Shown: one piece after another, positions 1-9,010 of the stretch | Layout of the letters: every line of letters starts with the position of its first letter | Position numbering within the stretch: the stretch's first letter is position 1 | Assembly: GCA_015680685.1 (NCBI GenBank) | Contig: MNCI01005898.1 | Coordinates: forward strand, 36,308-56,961 | Direction of reading: 5' to 3' | Length of the DNA stretch: 20,654 nucleotides | Origin: Gnetum montanum | Lineage: Eukaryota > Streptophyta > Gnetopsida > Gnetales > Gnetaceae | Notes under the pieces: model-generated | The model's input: the letters and a program-made list of their open reading frames with translations, nothing else | The model's database searches: none | Told to the model about the DNA's origin: nothing | Translations under genes and position numbers: made by a program

Positions 1-1252
1 GTAGGGGTTAGGAGAAAATCGAAAAAATTTGGGTCTAGACCCTCATGACTGAGAGAGAACCTCCAGTAGTGATAGAATGGAGAAAGAAAAGGAACAAGAA
101 AGATGGAGAAAAAGAGACAACTGTAACGTCGATAAAATGCATGCCAAGATGGAAATGAACAAAATAGAGTTAATTACAAAATGTTAAGAGAAAGAATTTA
201 ACTAGTGCACCAAATAGGAATGCCAGTGGGTCCTCCCCAAAGCAGGCTTATGTCCATAATGCTCTAACAAACCCACATTCAAAGAGTCCGTAGGCTCTGA
301 GAATGTCATTTGGAATAAGAGTTAAAGTCTTAACCACAAGAATTTACCACCAAGAAAACAATGTGTCAACCAAAATATACACTAATGATACAACCAGCAA
401 TGAGGTGAATAATGGAGAGAAGGATGGAGAGAAGATAATGGAATGGAATCTCAAGAATAAGGTGGTGTACAGCCCCTTGGGTAGTTAATAATTAATATGA
501 CTTAGTAGATCCCATTCCAAGTCTGACCTCAAACAAACCACATCCAGTGACTTCGCATTAATGTATTTGGCCAATCCATCCCCTTGAAGTAACAAGAATG
601 CCTTCCCAAAGAGCCACCACCATTCTAACGAAACGAAGGAGAAGAGAATGGGAAGCGAGAAGGGCCTTAGTTAGAGGGAACATTTTTATTTTAGTTCCAT
701 AACCAGTGCTTGTAGCCCAAATGATTATTTCGTCTAAGGAGTATGCTTTGAATTCTCACTTTTTTTCTTTTCTCTCTCTTTCCTTTTTTTTTTATGCTTT
801 ATGTGTTTATGCGTGAGAACGACACCATGCAAAGACCTTGTTATTTTTATTAGCTTAGCTTCCCATTAATTGAGCAACGTCGAAATAGTAAGAAAACTCA
901 AGAAGAAAAACATCCAAGCACCCAAGAGAACGGCCAACACAAATGCATCAAGTTCCCTTGAAGTCACACCCTTTTCAATCCTTGAGTCCTTTCTTAGTTT
1001 GAGAAATACCCAGTCACCGATTCGTTATAGTTCTTATTTAGAAAGGGACTATACAGTTCCAAGCCAAGAGAGACCATAGAAATTTGTGAATGAATGGATG
1101 AAGTGGACTCATTGCCTATCATATCAAAAGAACCATACCTTAGTATCAACATCATAACTTAAAGGTAAAAACCAAACATTAGCAATAAATATAAAAATAG
1201 TTTATACCATCATTAAGAACACTTATTGGATGACAAACTTACAAGATGGATA

Positions 1253-1270
1253 ACACACACACACGCACAC
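1253..1270. repeat. AC microsatellite
   Basis: Alternating AC with one G interruption. The homologous site in Element 2 (16014-16042) is also AC-rich but longer and differently interrupted, so the tract was present in the parent element and has changed length since. Confidence 0.85.
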
Positions 1271-1330
1271 AAGAAATGGAAAAGTATGAACAATGTTGTA
1301 AAACAAAAACAAGAAAAGTTAAAGAAATTT

Positions 1331-1390
1331 GTAAAACAAAAATGTGTAAAACAAAAACATGTAAAACAAAAATGTGTAAAACAAAAACTT
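1331..1390. repeat. 4 x 15-bp tandem repeat (GTAAAACAAAAATGT type)
   Basis: Four exact-length 15-bp units start at 1331, 1346, 1361 and 1376. Units 1 and 3 are identical; units 2 and 4 differ only in the last three bases. Because 15 is a multiple of three, both strands read open here, which produces spurious short ORFs. The repeat also occurs in Element 2 (16098-16143), where it is less regular. It sits just downstream of the integrase stop in element orientation. Confidence 0.9.
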
Positions 1391-1414
1391 AAAAGAACTG
1401 AGGGCCTCAAATGA

Positions 1415-2869
1415 TTAGCATAGGTGGTTGTCTCCCCCATGACTGAATTCAAAGGGAGAGATTTGAAATAACGAGCGTGGTCGTCTGCTATCAGAGGTGT
1501 AATTTGCACTAGCTATTCTTGGTTCATGGAAGGGTTTGGTTTGTTGCACATTGACCAGTAATCTCTTATCAGGGGTTTCAGGCTTGTATATTGTCATGGC
1601 TCTCAAGGGAAAGGCTGTATCAATAATGTAGGGTTCTTCCCATAATGTTTGAAATTTCATACATTGTGGTACGTGCATGGGGTTCCAGTAAAGGACCTTG
1701 TCTCCTGGTTCGTACTTGACCCTTCGGATTCTTAAGTCATGACATTGTTTATTATGTGCCTTATGCAACTTGTTTGATGACAGAGAAACCAATCTATTCT
1801 CGTCTAGCACGTTTAGCGCTGCTAATCTTTGTTTTTGTTCTAGGTTGAGGTCAAGGTTGAGATCACATGCCATGGATAGTGTACGAAGCTCAGTTTGTAT
1901 TGGGAGCTTTGGAATTTTTTCGTATACTAACTCATAGGGAGAGTAGCCTGTAGGGAGTTTCCAAGTGGAGCGGTACGCCCAAAGAGTGTCGTTCAGTTTC
2001 ATGCTCCAATCTCGCCTAAATTTGCTAATTGTTCTTGTTAATATTCTCGTAATCTTCTGATTAGTGACCTTGGCTTGGCCATTAGCTTGGGGGTGATAAG
2101 GTGTGGTCAATTTATGTTCAACCCCTAAGCGTTGCATCAACTTGTGAAAGGTTGCACCCGTAAAATGTGTTCCATTATCAGAGATGAGCGCATGCAGCAC
2201 ACCAAACCTGTTTACGATTTGTTGTTGTACAAATCATGCAGCCATAGACGATGTGCAGTCTGTTACAATAGCTGCTTCAGCCCATTTGGTTAAATAGTCA
2301 ACAACAACAATGATATAAGCTTTCCCATTGGACATCGATGTAATGGACCCCATAAAATCTATTCCCCAAATTTCGAAGGGTTCCAAAGGTTGAATCCATT
2401 GTTGCGGACCCTCCATTCTAGTAGTCATTCCACCATAACGTTGACAGTGCTCACAGGATTGCACAAATTGATGGGCATCCCGAAATAGCGTTGGCCAATA
2501 ATATCCTGCAAGCAGGATCTTAATGGTCATTCATCTCCCTGCATAGTGGTCCCCACAGGGACCCTCATGAGCATCTTGGAGAACTCTTAATTGATCCTCA
2601 TTGGGCACACACCATCGAACCAAACCATTAGGATAGACTTTATAGAGTTGTCCCTTGATTTCCATGAAGTACTTGGTTTTATGAAGAAACCATTGCTTCT
2701 TCCTAAAGTCCAACCCTTGTGGTGTTTTTTGGGAAAGGAGATAAGTAAGAATGCTACTATACCCATTTTTTCCTGTGGGTTGGTTATTTACTACACTGGC
2801 AAAGAGGGTTTCATCAGGAAATTGATCAGATATGGCATATTCATCCTCTTGGCTGTCCTAGTGCAACCG
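1415..2869 (-). pseudogene. pol: Integrase, Element 1 (disrupted, catalytic Glu lost)
   Basis: Integrase inserts the retrotransposon cDNA into chromosomal DNA. The N-terminal HHCC zinc module is visible: His-x6-His in HEGPCGDH near 2540-2575, then CEHC after GYYWPTLFRDAH. The catalytic core has its first Asp in WGIDFMG (near 2370) and its second in SDNGTHF (near 2180). The expected Glu in the NGQAE-type motif is Lys (NGQAKVTN, codon at 2069-2071), so the DDE triad is broken. The C-terminal part keeps a GDKVLYW motif and a degenerate GPY/F motif reading EEPY; there is no chromodomain. In-frame stops occur at 2234-2236 and just below 2531. The frame ends at FSHGGDNHLC, a C-terminus shared with the fusion ORF of Element 2. 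The boundary with RNase H is approximate. Confidence 0.92.
1434..1444 (-). other. Internal polypurine-tract-like motif
   Basis: On the element strand this reads AGTCATGGGGG, the same 11 bases that sit beside the 3' LTR of Element 2 as its polypurine tract. Here it lies inside the last codons of integrase. It is conserved at the same place in Element 2 (16200-16210). Whether it primes plus-strand synthesis is unknown. Confidence 0.5.
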
Positions 2870-3559
2870 AGATAAGTGATCTGCAACTACATTCTCGGTG
2901 CCTTTTCGGTCTACTATTGTTAAGTCAAACTCCTAAAGGATTACCAACCAACGTATAATACGAGGGCTAACCGTTGGCTTGTTCATGAGGAACCTAATTG
3001 CACTATGATTCGTATGAATATGCACTTTGTAGCTTAACACATAGTGCCTAAATTTTTCCTAATGCAAACACTACAACCATTAATTCCTTTTCCATAGTTG
3101 TATAGTTGAGTTGTGCACCAGTGATGCTCTTACTTGCACAGTGGATGTAATAAGGGTGTTTTTGTTTGTCTAACTATGTCAATACGGCTCCTAAGGCATA
3201 ATTAGATGCATCGGTCATAATATGGAATGGTCTAGACCAGTCAAGGGCTTACTGAATAGGAGTTTCCACAAGCCTCTGTTTTAGAGTTTGGAATGCTTGT
3301 TCACATTCCCTGGTCCATTCGAATGGTGCATCCTTCTTTGTTAATTCCACCAATGGCTTGGCAATTTTGGAGAAGTTCTTAATGAATCTCTTGTAGTAGC
3401 CAATGTGTCCAAGGAATGACCAAATGTCCTTGATAGTTTCTGGTTGTTGAGTGATTCCTTGGATGACTTTAACCTTTTCCAGGTCCACCTCTATTCTTGA
3501 CTGTGAAATATTATGCCCCAATACTACACCCTCTTGAACCATCAAGTGGCTTTTCTACC
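2870..3559 (-). pseudogene. pol: RT connection and RNase H domain, Element 1 (disrupted)
   Basis: RNase H degrades the RNA strand of the RNA-cDNA hybrid. The connection region (near 3250-3540) reads GHNIS, IWSFLGHIGYYKRFIKNFS and PFEWTRECEQAF, typical of Ty3/gypsy. RNase H follows with TDASNYALGAV (first catalytic Asp), YTTMEKELM (catalytic Glu), HTNHSAIRFL and VADHLSRL. The HTNHS motif normally has Asp where Asn is found (codon 3008-3010), so a catalytic residue is probably lost. Stops fall just below 3249 and inside the domain. A one-base frameshift near 3050-3060, in a GGAAAAATTT run, moves the frame into that used by integrase. Limits with the neighbouring domains are approximate. Confidence 0.88.
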
Positions 3560-4195
3560 AGTTGAGCTTCAGGTTGTTTTCAACACATCATTTTAGCACT
3601 TGCTCTAATTGGTCCAGGGCTTGATCAAAGCTTGTCCCATAAGTGGAGAAGTCATCCATAAATACTTCCACTCCATTTCCTATCTGTTATTGAAATATGC
3701 TTAAGACAAAACATTGAAACGTGGTAGGGGCATTGCACAAGCCAAATAGCATTTTCTTATATGCGAACATTCCCCAGGGACTGGTGAACATTGTTTTGGC
3801 TTGATCTTCTAGTGCTATTCGTATTTGATTGTATCCACTATACCCATCCAAAAAACTATAATAGTGATGCCCCGCTATAGTGTCTAAGACTTGGTTAACG
3901 AACGGCAACGGAAAATGATCTTTGAATAGTAGCCTAAAATCTATACATACCCTCCATTTGCCTCCCTTCTTAGGCACAATTACTAGAGGACTAACCCATT
4001 CACTATCAGCAATGGAATATATGAACCCGACCTTGAGGAGCTGTTCTATCTCTTCTTTTACTACTTGTTTCAATTTTGGGTTCAATCACCTCTGTGGTTA
4101 TTTTTGAGGCTTCATGGAGGGGTCCGTGTAATTCCTATGCTGGCATATCCTAGGGTCTATTTTGGTTAGCTCGAGATATGCCAGGAAAAGCCCTT
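3560..4195 (-). pseudogene. pol: Reverse transcriptase, Element 1 (disrupted)
   Basis: Reverse transcriptase copies the element RNA into DNA. Visible motifs in order: EEIEQLLKVGFIY, SEWVSPLVIVPKKGGKWRV, CIDFR, KDHFPLPFVNQVLDTIAG, YYSFLDGYSGYNQIRI (first catalytic Asp kept), MLFGLCNAPTTFQ and VFMDDF (the YxDD-box equivalent, 3651-3662, both Asp kept). One stop (3687-3689) lies between NAPTTFQ and the FMDD box, with two more before 3546. Between CIDFR and KDHFPLP only two residues (LL), plus an F, replace the usual longer Arg/Tyr-x-Leu-Asn-x-x-Thr segment, suggesting a small in-frame loss. A frame change separates this from the protease frame near 4175-4200. Confidence 0.92.
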
Positions 4196-4522
4196 TGACC
4201 ATTTATTGATCACTTTCAATAGGCTTTATTTTTTCTTGGGGACAAGTTTTGCGTTGATAATTACTGATTTTCCATTTTCAAGAGTCATATATTCTAGATT
4301 GGTGGGCAATGGTTTCAGATCGAGGGGCTCTTGTTTAAATTTCTTAGGAATTTCCAACTTCCCCCAGTTAATGATTTCGAAGTTAAGGGCTGGAAGTTGG
4401 CAACAAACTTGCTCTAGTACATCTGTGCTTTTAATATAAGCACTAGTTATCCCCTTAGTTAGTTCCATGCATGTTATCGAGTTGCTCTCTTGATCAGCCA
4501 TCAGCCACTGGGTGTTTTCTTG
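4196..4522 (-). pseudogene. pol: Protease-RT linker, Element 1
   Basis: This is a continuation of the protease frame, starting just after a stop at 4523-4525, with MADQESNSITCMELTKG followed by a Leu/Pro-rich stretch ending in KLVPKKK and a stop at 4226. It has no catalytic motif. It is included because the matching part of Element 2 (16250-16417) is the upstream half of the fusion created by the internal deletion there. Relatives usually carry a spacer of this kind between protease and reverse transcriptase. Confidence 0.6.
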
Positions 4523-5158
4523 TCATGTGGCTACTACATATAGGCACTTTTGTATGTCAATATCTTGTGCACACCGATTGCATGCAGGTAATGTTAAACT
4601 TTGCATTACCCATGATTTCTGCATGCAATGGCACCTTGTGATACTATACACGATGCATGAAACTTTCTTCTTCTCAATCTTTCCAAAATTATTTTTCTTG
4701 GATATTTCTAGGGAAATATTGCAGATTCCTAGGTGTGCATCTATTGTACTCAACCATGCCCTTCCCATTATTATCAAGAAATCCCCTTTGTCATTGTTTA
4801 CTTGGATCACCAGGAAATCAGCTAGGTATGACCAACCACCCATGGTGGTAACAATGTCCTCCACCTGTCCCAAAGGAACAATGATGGACTGGTTAGCCAA
4901 CTCTAAGAGAATATGGCTCTTCTTGAGTGGAGGCAGGTTCCAGGTTTTATACAATTCTTGTGAGATTAAGTTGACTCCGGAACCTGAGTTAAGGAGAGCC
5001 TTATGAGGTTCATTACCAACGACTTGGAGATAAATTAGGGGGCTTCCAGGATTAGAGAATTTCTTGGGAAGGTGGCCTACCTTAATCCAGTCGGTAGCGG
5101 TATGTGTTAACATAACCGTGTGCATTGGGAGCAATTTTTGATCTGAACGGGGTCCCAA
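4523..5158 (-). pseudogene. pol: Aspartic protease, Element 1 (active-site Asp replaced)
   Basis: A retropepsin-like protease cleaves the Gag-Pol polyprotein. The open stretch is about 211 residues. The flap and core are recognisable: PLIYLQVVGNEPHKALLNSG, then GSGVNLIS, VPLGQVEDIVTTMGGW, YLADFLVI and the closing IIMGRAWLSTIDAHLG. The active site should be Asp-Ser/Thr-Gly but reads Asn-Ser-Gly (Asn codon at 4988-4990), so the enzyme would be inactive. Element 2 keeps Asp at the same site (16901-16903). The Met at the upstream end is only the first ATG after a stop; in the parent element this was part of a Gag-Pol polyprotein and not a separate start. Confidence 0.9.
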
Positions 5159-7618
5159 AACCTTATTTGGTACGGAGGTGTTTAGATGTTCAATCTCTTA
5201 TGAGGTTGAGGGCTTAGTTGGATTGTTGGTTTCGAAGAAAGGTCTTTTCAGCATAAGATTGTCAAGACTAACTGAGAACTGAGGATTGGAAGCCCTCATG
5301 ACATTGGGTTGTTGTGGTTGATGATGGAGCTACCGGCGTAAGAGGTGTGGATGGATTTCGAGGATGATATGCATGTGGAGTGTTCCTTCCAGAAGGAGGA
5401 GTCTAAAAATACTCCCGAACTTGGTAGTAATGTTGTGGGGCTACGTGACCCATAGAGTCACTTGGAGAAACCAGCTGTTGCACGTGGTAGCCATACGAGT
5501 CTGGTTTTCAGTAAGGGTATTGTTGTCTAGGCGGTGGCATCCCCATGACTATGGGTATTGCCATTGCTAATGTTGCCCGATAGGTTGTGGTAGAGTTCGA
5601 CTTGGATAATATGTTAATGGTTGGTGGAACTACCTTGGGTTACCTTGGGGATAAGGTAACCTTCAGGGTGCCTACCGTCTGTTAAGTCTTGGGTTGAGCG
5701 CATACACCCCAGACTCTTGCAGATGTGAGATTATTGGACAACATCCCTTAGGATGGTATATTGGCAGATCTCACATCCACCATCATTGTCTATGTCTAAA
5801 TCCACAACCTCATCAGTGATATTCATTTTTCCCTTACCCTTGTCACGTGCATGGCCTGAATCTCTCCACTTTTTCTTATCATGGTCACTACTTTGTTCCT
5901 CCTTAGACTCCTCTATGATTTTCAGGACAAGTTCAAGTCTACTATCTAAGGAGTCTTGTATCTGATCTACCTTAGCCACCACTTCTATTGTTAATTTCTA
6001 AAGTGGCAAGGTTTTTCTATTCACCAACTCTTCGAGTGATGACTCATCCTCTTCATCATAGAATCTCACCCCCCTCTTTCGGAGGGAAGGATTGCAGTTA
6101 TATTCTTCCATGCTTTCTATTTTTCGTATCTCCCCTTCTTCTTTAGCTAATTGCTCCAAAAATCTATGAATTTCATGGGACCTAAGTTTGGATAATCTCC
6201 CTTGGGCATATGTCCCAAGGGTTCTCCTAGTTTTGTGTCTTAGCCCATCTACGAGGTGGCATAGTTGATCCTGTTGTACGTAACCATGGCCCGGGCAACG
6301 ATCTAGTATATGCATAATACCAATCCATGACAGCATCCAAGGGTTCGTGAGTACCCTACTTCCATCCTTGGATATGCTTATGTAAGTTGGACATTCTAGA
6401 GTACATTTGGTATTTATCGTTAAATAGTTCTAACATCGTACTCCACCTCCTAATGGTTTCCAGCTCTAAGGACCAGTACTAACTCTCCGCTTCTTTGATG
6501 AGTGTCCTAGGAAATAACTTTAGTTTCTACCACTTGTTTTCAATAATCTGCAAGGCACAGGCATCGTGGAATGCCTGTAAGTGGTTTTTCATATCAGCGT
6601 TGTATCCCCCTTCAAAGCATGAGATATTATTCATATCTAATCTCTTGATCCGACTATCCTTTTAATGCCTTGTAGGTATTCTCACTGCCTCCATAATGTC
6701 TAACATACTTTGGGTGGCAAGTAGGGGTTCATCATGATCATCTCTCTTATGATGTCTATGATGTCTACATGGTTCCCTACTTTCCCTTCTTTCATGCCTT
6801 AATTCTCTTGACTGCCCTCGTCCTCGCTCTTGACTCACTCGTCGAGGTCTCTCATTTTTCTTACCCTTATCCTCACTGTTATGCTCTTTGTGACTGCACC
6901 TTGATGTGAAAGGAGAGGGTGAATGATGTGATGAAGGGGAAGAAGAAGGAGATCCATCACCATGATGATGTCTCCTACCTTCTCTTCAGTGTTCCCTGCC
7001 CCGATTTTGAGGACGATCAGAATGCTTACCCTTATCTTATGCTTGTGTTCCCTTAGTAAACAGTTGGTGTTCATGGGGATCAGAACCAGGGTTGTGTATC
7101 GTGGAGCATAGGCTCTAATACCCCACCTCCTCACTATCATTAGGAGGGGGAACATCATCTTGTGGAGAATCTATTGAGATAGGTTCACCACCCTTAACCT
7201 CTCTTATGACAGGAAAAGCATTATGGGGGCCTTTGCCCTTCAACGATGTGTGGCGACTCTCCTGCCGCAAGTCCTGTTGACATTGCACTTCTGTGGGATG
7301 GTAGTCCCTTATGTTATAATCTTTTGCAACATATTCAGCATATAGCTGTGTCATGTCTATTTGTGCAAGCACACGAAGGAGCATGTTAGGAACTGCCCAA
7401 TCTGGGGGTAACACTATGTTACCTTGCAAACCATGCCAATGCAGTTGTTCATCCTGATGGAGGATAAAGGTAAAATTGGATATATACTCATCAAGATAAA
7501 TATATACCACATTGAATTCCTAAGGAACTAGCGGATTTTGGTTATGTGTGTTAGATTAGCAACGGTCTTTAGTGTGATCCCTAGGTGATGAAGTGCTTTT
7601 GTTCGAAGAAGAAGACAT
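5159..7618 (-). pseudogene. gag: Gag polyprotein, Element 1 (frameshifted)
   Basis: Gag forms the virus-like particle and binds the element RNA. The probable start is the ATG at 7618 (MSSSSNKSTSSPRDHTKDR), 126 bases past the primer site, but stops follow within about 20 codons. The N-terminal region resumes at 7510 (NFTFILHQDEQLHWHGLQG), followed by a His/Ser/Arg-rich low-complexity region (about 6780-7110). The retrotransposon gag core comes next (about 6150-6620; motifs ETIRRWSTMLELFN and HLVDGLRHKTRRTLGTYAQG), then an acidic segment, a Lys-rich coiled-coil-like segment and a zinc knuckle beginning CEIC at 5764-5775. A one-base insertion near 6310 shifts the frame and a one-base loss near 5760, inside the knuckle, shifts it back. 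A C-run at 5541 is one base shorter than in Element 2. The Pro-rich C-terminal part is heavily decayed. Confidence 0.88.
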
Positions 7619-7744
7619 TGTTTCTTATTCAATGTGCTGATTAACCATTATATAATTTTTCATTTAATTAACCCTAAAGATTTTTTTAAGCTCCCAATGA
7701 TGTGGATAATTTCCTATGTTCTACTTAGTGCACAAACAACTTAG

Positions 7745-7762
7745 TCCCCAGCAACGGCGCTA
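7745..7762 (-). other. Primer binding site, tRNA-Asp type
   Basis: On the element strand it reads TAGCGCCGTTGCTGGGGA. From memory, the complement of the plant tRNA-Asp(GUC) 3' end is TGGCGCCGTTGCCGGGGA, so 16 of 18 bases match and both differences are G-to-A or C-to-T type. It lies one base inside the LTR edge, as expected for a minus-strand cDNA primer site. Confidence 0.9.
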
Positions 7763-8483
7763 ATGATGAGTGGTAAGGTACCCCTACACTCAACCATACG
7801 AATACAAGTGTTACACATGCGATCTGGTTGAACTCCGTAGACTAAGTGCCTACACACCTCATGGAACACTTAAGGTTAATCATTCGTTGTCTTCCCAGAC
7901 TTACTTGTATTTGTCACGGTTGTATGGTTAAGTAAGTCTAAGGTATATGATTTTTATGTCTTTTATGTTTTATCTCCTATGCTAATGAGGTGAAGGGTGA
8001 AGAGACTAATTAACTAACTTTAACTAACTAACTAAGCCTTAATTAACCTATCATCAATATATGTTCCCACTTACTATTCACACCCTAAACCAATGCAACC
8101 TTGGTTACCAAACGCTATTCATTACTGGGATCACCAAGCGTAACGCACGTGCTTGAAGCAGTAGTACTAAATGCACTTAACTAGGAGAGAAGGGTTGAGA
8201 GAGATTTAATGAACTAATAAAGCATTTAAATGATAAATAATAAATAACAATAAGTGAAGTCCTATCTAGCTTAGTCCATGCACTACAAGGTTTATCCAAG
8301 AAGTTCGTCTTTATTTTTGTACACAAACTTGTGTTCAAGTACAATATTTGCTCTAATAAAGATCCGTTCACTTTGGAGCTCCTACTGCGGGCACATGGAA
8401 ATTATTCTATCTCTGGAGAGGTAAAACTGCCAAAGTTTTGCTACAGTCTAGGCCTAAACTGAGAAACAAGGGAGAGCTACCTC

Positions 8484-8492
8484 TTATTTATA
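8484..8492 (-). promoter_or_regulatory. TATA-like box in LTR of Element 1
   Basis: The element strand reads TATAAATAA, followed by GAGGTAGC, about 65 bases into the LTR from its outer edge. The same box is present at 14188-14196 in the 3' LTR of Element 2 and missing from its 5' LTR. The position suits the U3 promoter of a plant retrotransposon. No transcript evidence is available from sequence. Confidence 0.55.
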
Positions 8493-8511
8493 GATTTGGC
8501 AGCGCACTGCG

Positions 8512-8556
8512 ATATCACGTACACAATATCGCGGCCCATGCGATATCGCATCCCAT
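8512..8556. repeat. Cluster of GATATC palindromes at LTR outer edge
   Basis: Three related copies of a GCGATATCGC-type palindrome occur here, one forming a perfect 14-bp palindrome ATGCGATATCGCAT (8538-8551). They fall at the U3 end in element orientation, upstream of the TATA-like box. Element 2 has a fourth unit in its 3' LTR. The function is unknown. Confidence 0.75.
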
Positions 8557-8558
8557 TA

Positions 8559-8838
8559 GAAATGATTATTTAAAAATGTAATTTCTATGCCATAATAAAT
8601 TCCAAGTCATACATTAGCATCTAAAATATGTAACTTAGAAAACTAAAAGTAAAACCAAGGTCTACATCAAAGACAAGCAAGTACAAACATACCTATGCTA
8701 ATGAAAGAACACTAAAAGTATAAATAATCTAACTAAACATTAGAGCATAGAAAATACATAAATCCCAAAGCTAGAAAATTAATATAAATATAATCTAAGA
8801 ATCCAACTTGTCATCTATCTTATCTCCACTAATACTTG
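8559..8838. other. Host intergenic DNA, nothing recognised
   Basis: AT-rich sequence to the right of Element 1 with no ORF of note, no RNA gene and no clear repeat boundary. It marks the return to flanking DNA after the LTR. Confidence 0.6.
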
Positions 8839-8915
8839 TATCACATAGGAGATAAAAAATAAAAGGGAAAGTTAGTTATCACATAGGAGATAAAAAATAA
8901 AATGGAAAGTTAGTT
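8839..8915. repeat. 38-bp tandem duplication
   Basis: Two nearly identical units of about 38 bp start at 8839 and 8877 with TATCACATAGGAG and end in GGAAAGTTAGTT. They differ by one base (AAGGGA versus AATGGA), so the duplication is recent compared with the surrounding DNA. It ends about 15 bases before the tRNA-like segment. Confidence 0.92.
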
Positions 8916-8928
8916 AATGTAACTAATC

Positions 8929-9010
8929 ATGAGGTGGTAGCCTAGTGGTATGGATCTTGGCCTGGTAACCCCAAGTTACAGGTTTGATTCTCCTATGTAG
9001 CATTGAGTTA
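8929..9010 (+). mobile_element. tRNA-derived SINE-like head (degenerate)
   Basis: A box A-like sequence TAGCCTAGTGG (8938-8948; consensus TRGCNNAGYNGG) is followed 44 bases later by a box B-like GTTTGATTC (8982-8990; consensus GWTCRANNC with one change). Between them an anticodon-arm-like stem is seen (CTTGG pairing with CCAAG). The acceptor ends do not pair well, so this is not a functional tRNA. Plant SINEs carry such RNA polymerase III promoter heads. I find no clear 3' tail or target duplication, so the right limit is arbitrary. Confidence 0.45.

Larger units (their letters stand above)
1..1414 (-). other. Element 1 tract between integrase and 3' LTR, no recognised gene
   Basis: This tract matches 14788-16180 of Element 2 throughout, with roughly 10% differences, so it is a genuine part of the element and not a local insertion. 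It lies where Athila elements carry an env-like gene and where some Tat elements carry an antisense ORF, but I recognise neither. Visible contents are an AC microsatellite, a 4 x 15 bp tandem repeat, a pyrimidine-rich run near 760-795, and a short minus-strand open stretch (about 866-1026) ending in a strongly hydrophobic run. Short ORFs on both strands are not preserved in length between the two copies. I cannot assign a function. Confidence 0.7.
1..8558 (-). mobile_element. Ty3/gypsy LTR retrotransposon, Element 1 (3' end outside window)
   Basis: This is a minus-strand element with the order 5' LTR, tRNA-Asp-type primer binding site, gag, protease, reverse transcriptase, RNase H, integrase, then a 3' non-coding tract. 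That order is diagnostic of Ty3/gypsy. No chromodomain follows integrase and the primer site matches tRNA-Asp, which points to the Athila/Tat side of the plant families (inference). Position 1 aligns with 14788 of Element 2. By comparison about 0.5 kb of internal DNA plus an ~0.8 kb 3' LTR should lie left of the window, giving a full element near 9.9 kb. All coding parts are disrupted; the reading frame moves between all three minus frames, and stops are frequent. It is an old, inactive copy. Confidence 0.93.
7764..8558 (-). repeat. 5' LTR, Element 1
   Basis: This 795-bp repeat is homologous to 13470-14282 and 19685-20327. Its left edge, TGATGAGTGG, sits one base from the primer site. The right edge reads CCCATTA where the other copies have CCCATCA, so the terminal dinucleotide has mutated on this side. 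In element orientation it carries GATATC palindromes at its start, a TATA-like box and a (TAAC)n-like run (about 8010-8037). The small ORF here is just conserved LTR sequence. The next five bases (GAAAT, 8559-8563) would be one half of the target duplication, but the partner is outside the window. Confidence 0.93.

Noticed and set aside
870-1079. Plus-strand ORF of 69 residues in the 3' tract, a candidate antisense gene
   Set aside because: Element 2 has an inserted base in the same stretch that breaks the frame, and the differences seen between copies change residues, so there is no sign of protein constraint.
1226-1414. Plus-strand ORF with repeated VKQK units, and its minus-strand Cys/Phe/Thr-rich shadow
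   Set aside because: Both are produced by the 15-bp tandem repeat and AC microsatellite; unit length divisible by three keeps frames open by chance.
4512-5006. Plus-strand ORF of 164 residues opposite the protease
   Set aside because: The antisense strand carries clear protease motifs, and the plus-strand ORF is a by-product.
6835-7158. Minus-strand ORF of 107 residues overlapping gag of Element 1
   Set aside because: It is in a different frame from the gag frame, which can be followed through the same region by comparison with Element 2; it is a shadow.
8177-8371. Minus-strand ORF inside the LTR, shared in part with 20098-20328
   Set aside because: The similarity follows from LTR homology. 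The ORF has no protein-like features, and the one near 20098 runs through the N and the deletion.
8929-9010. A functional tRNA gene
   Set aside because: Acceptor ends do not pair and box B is altered, so only a tRNA-derived relic is claimed.
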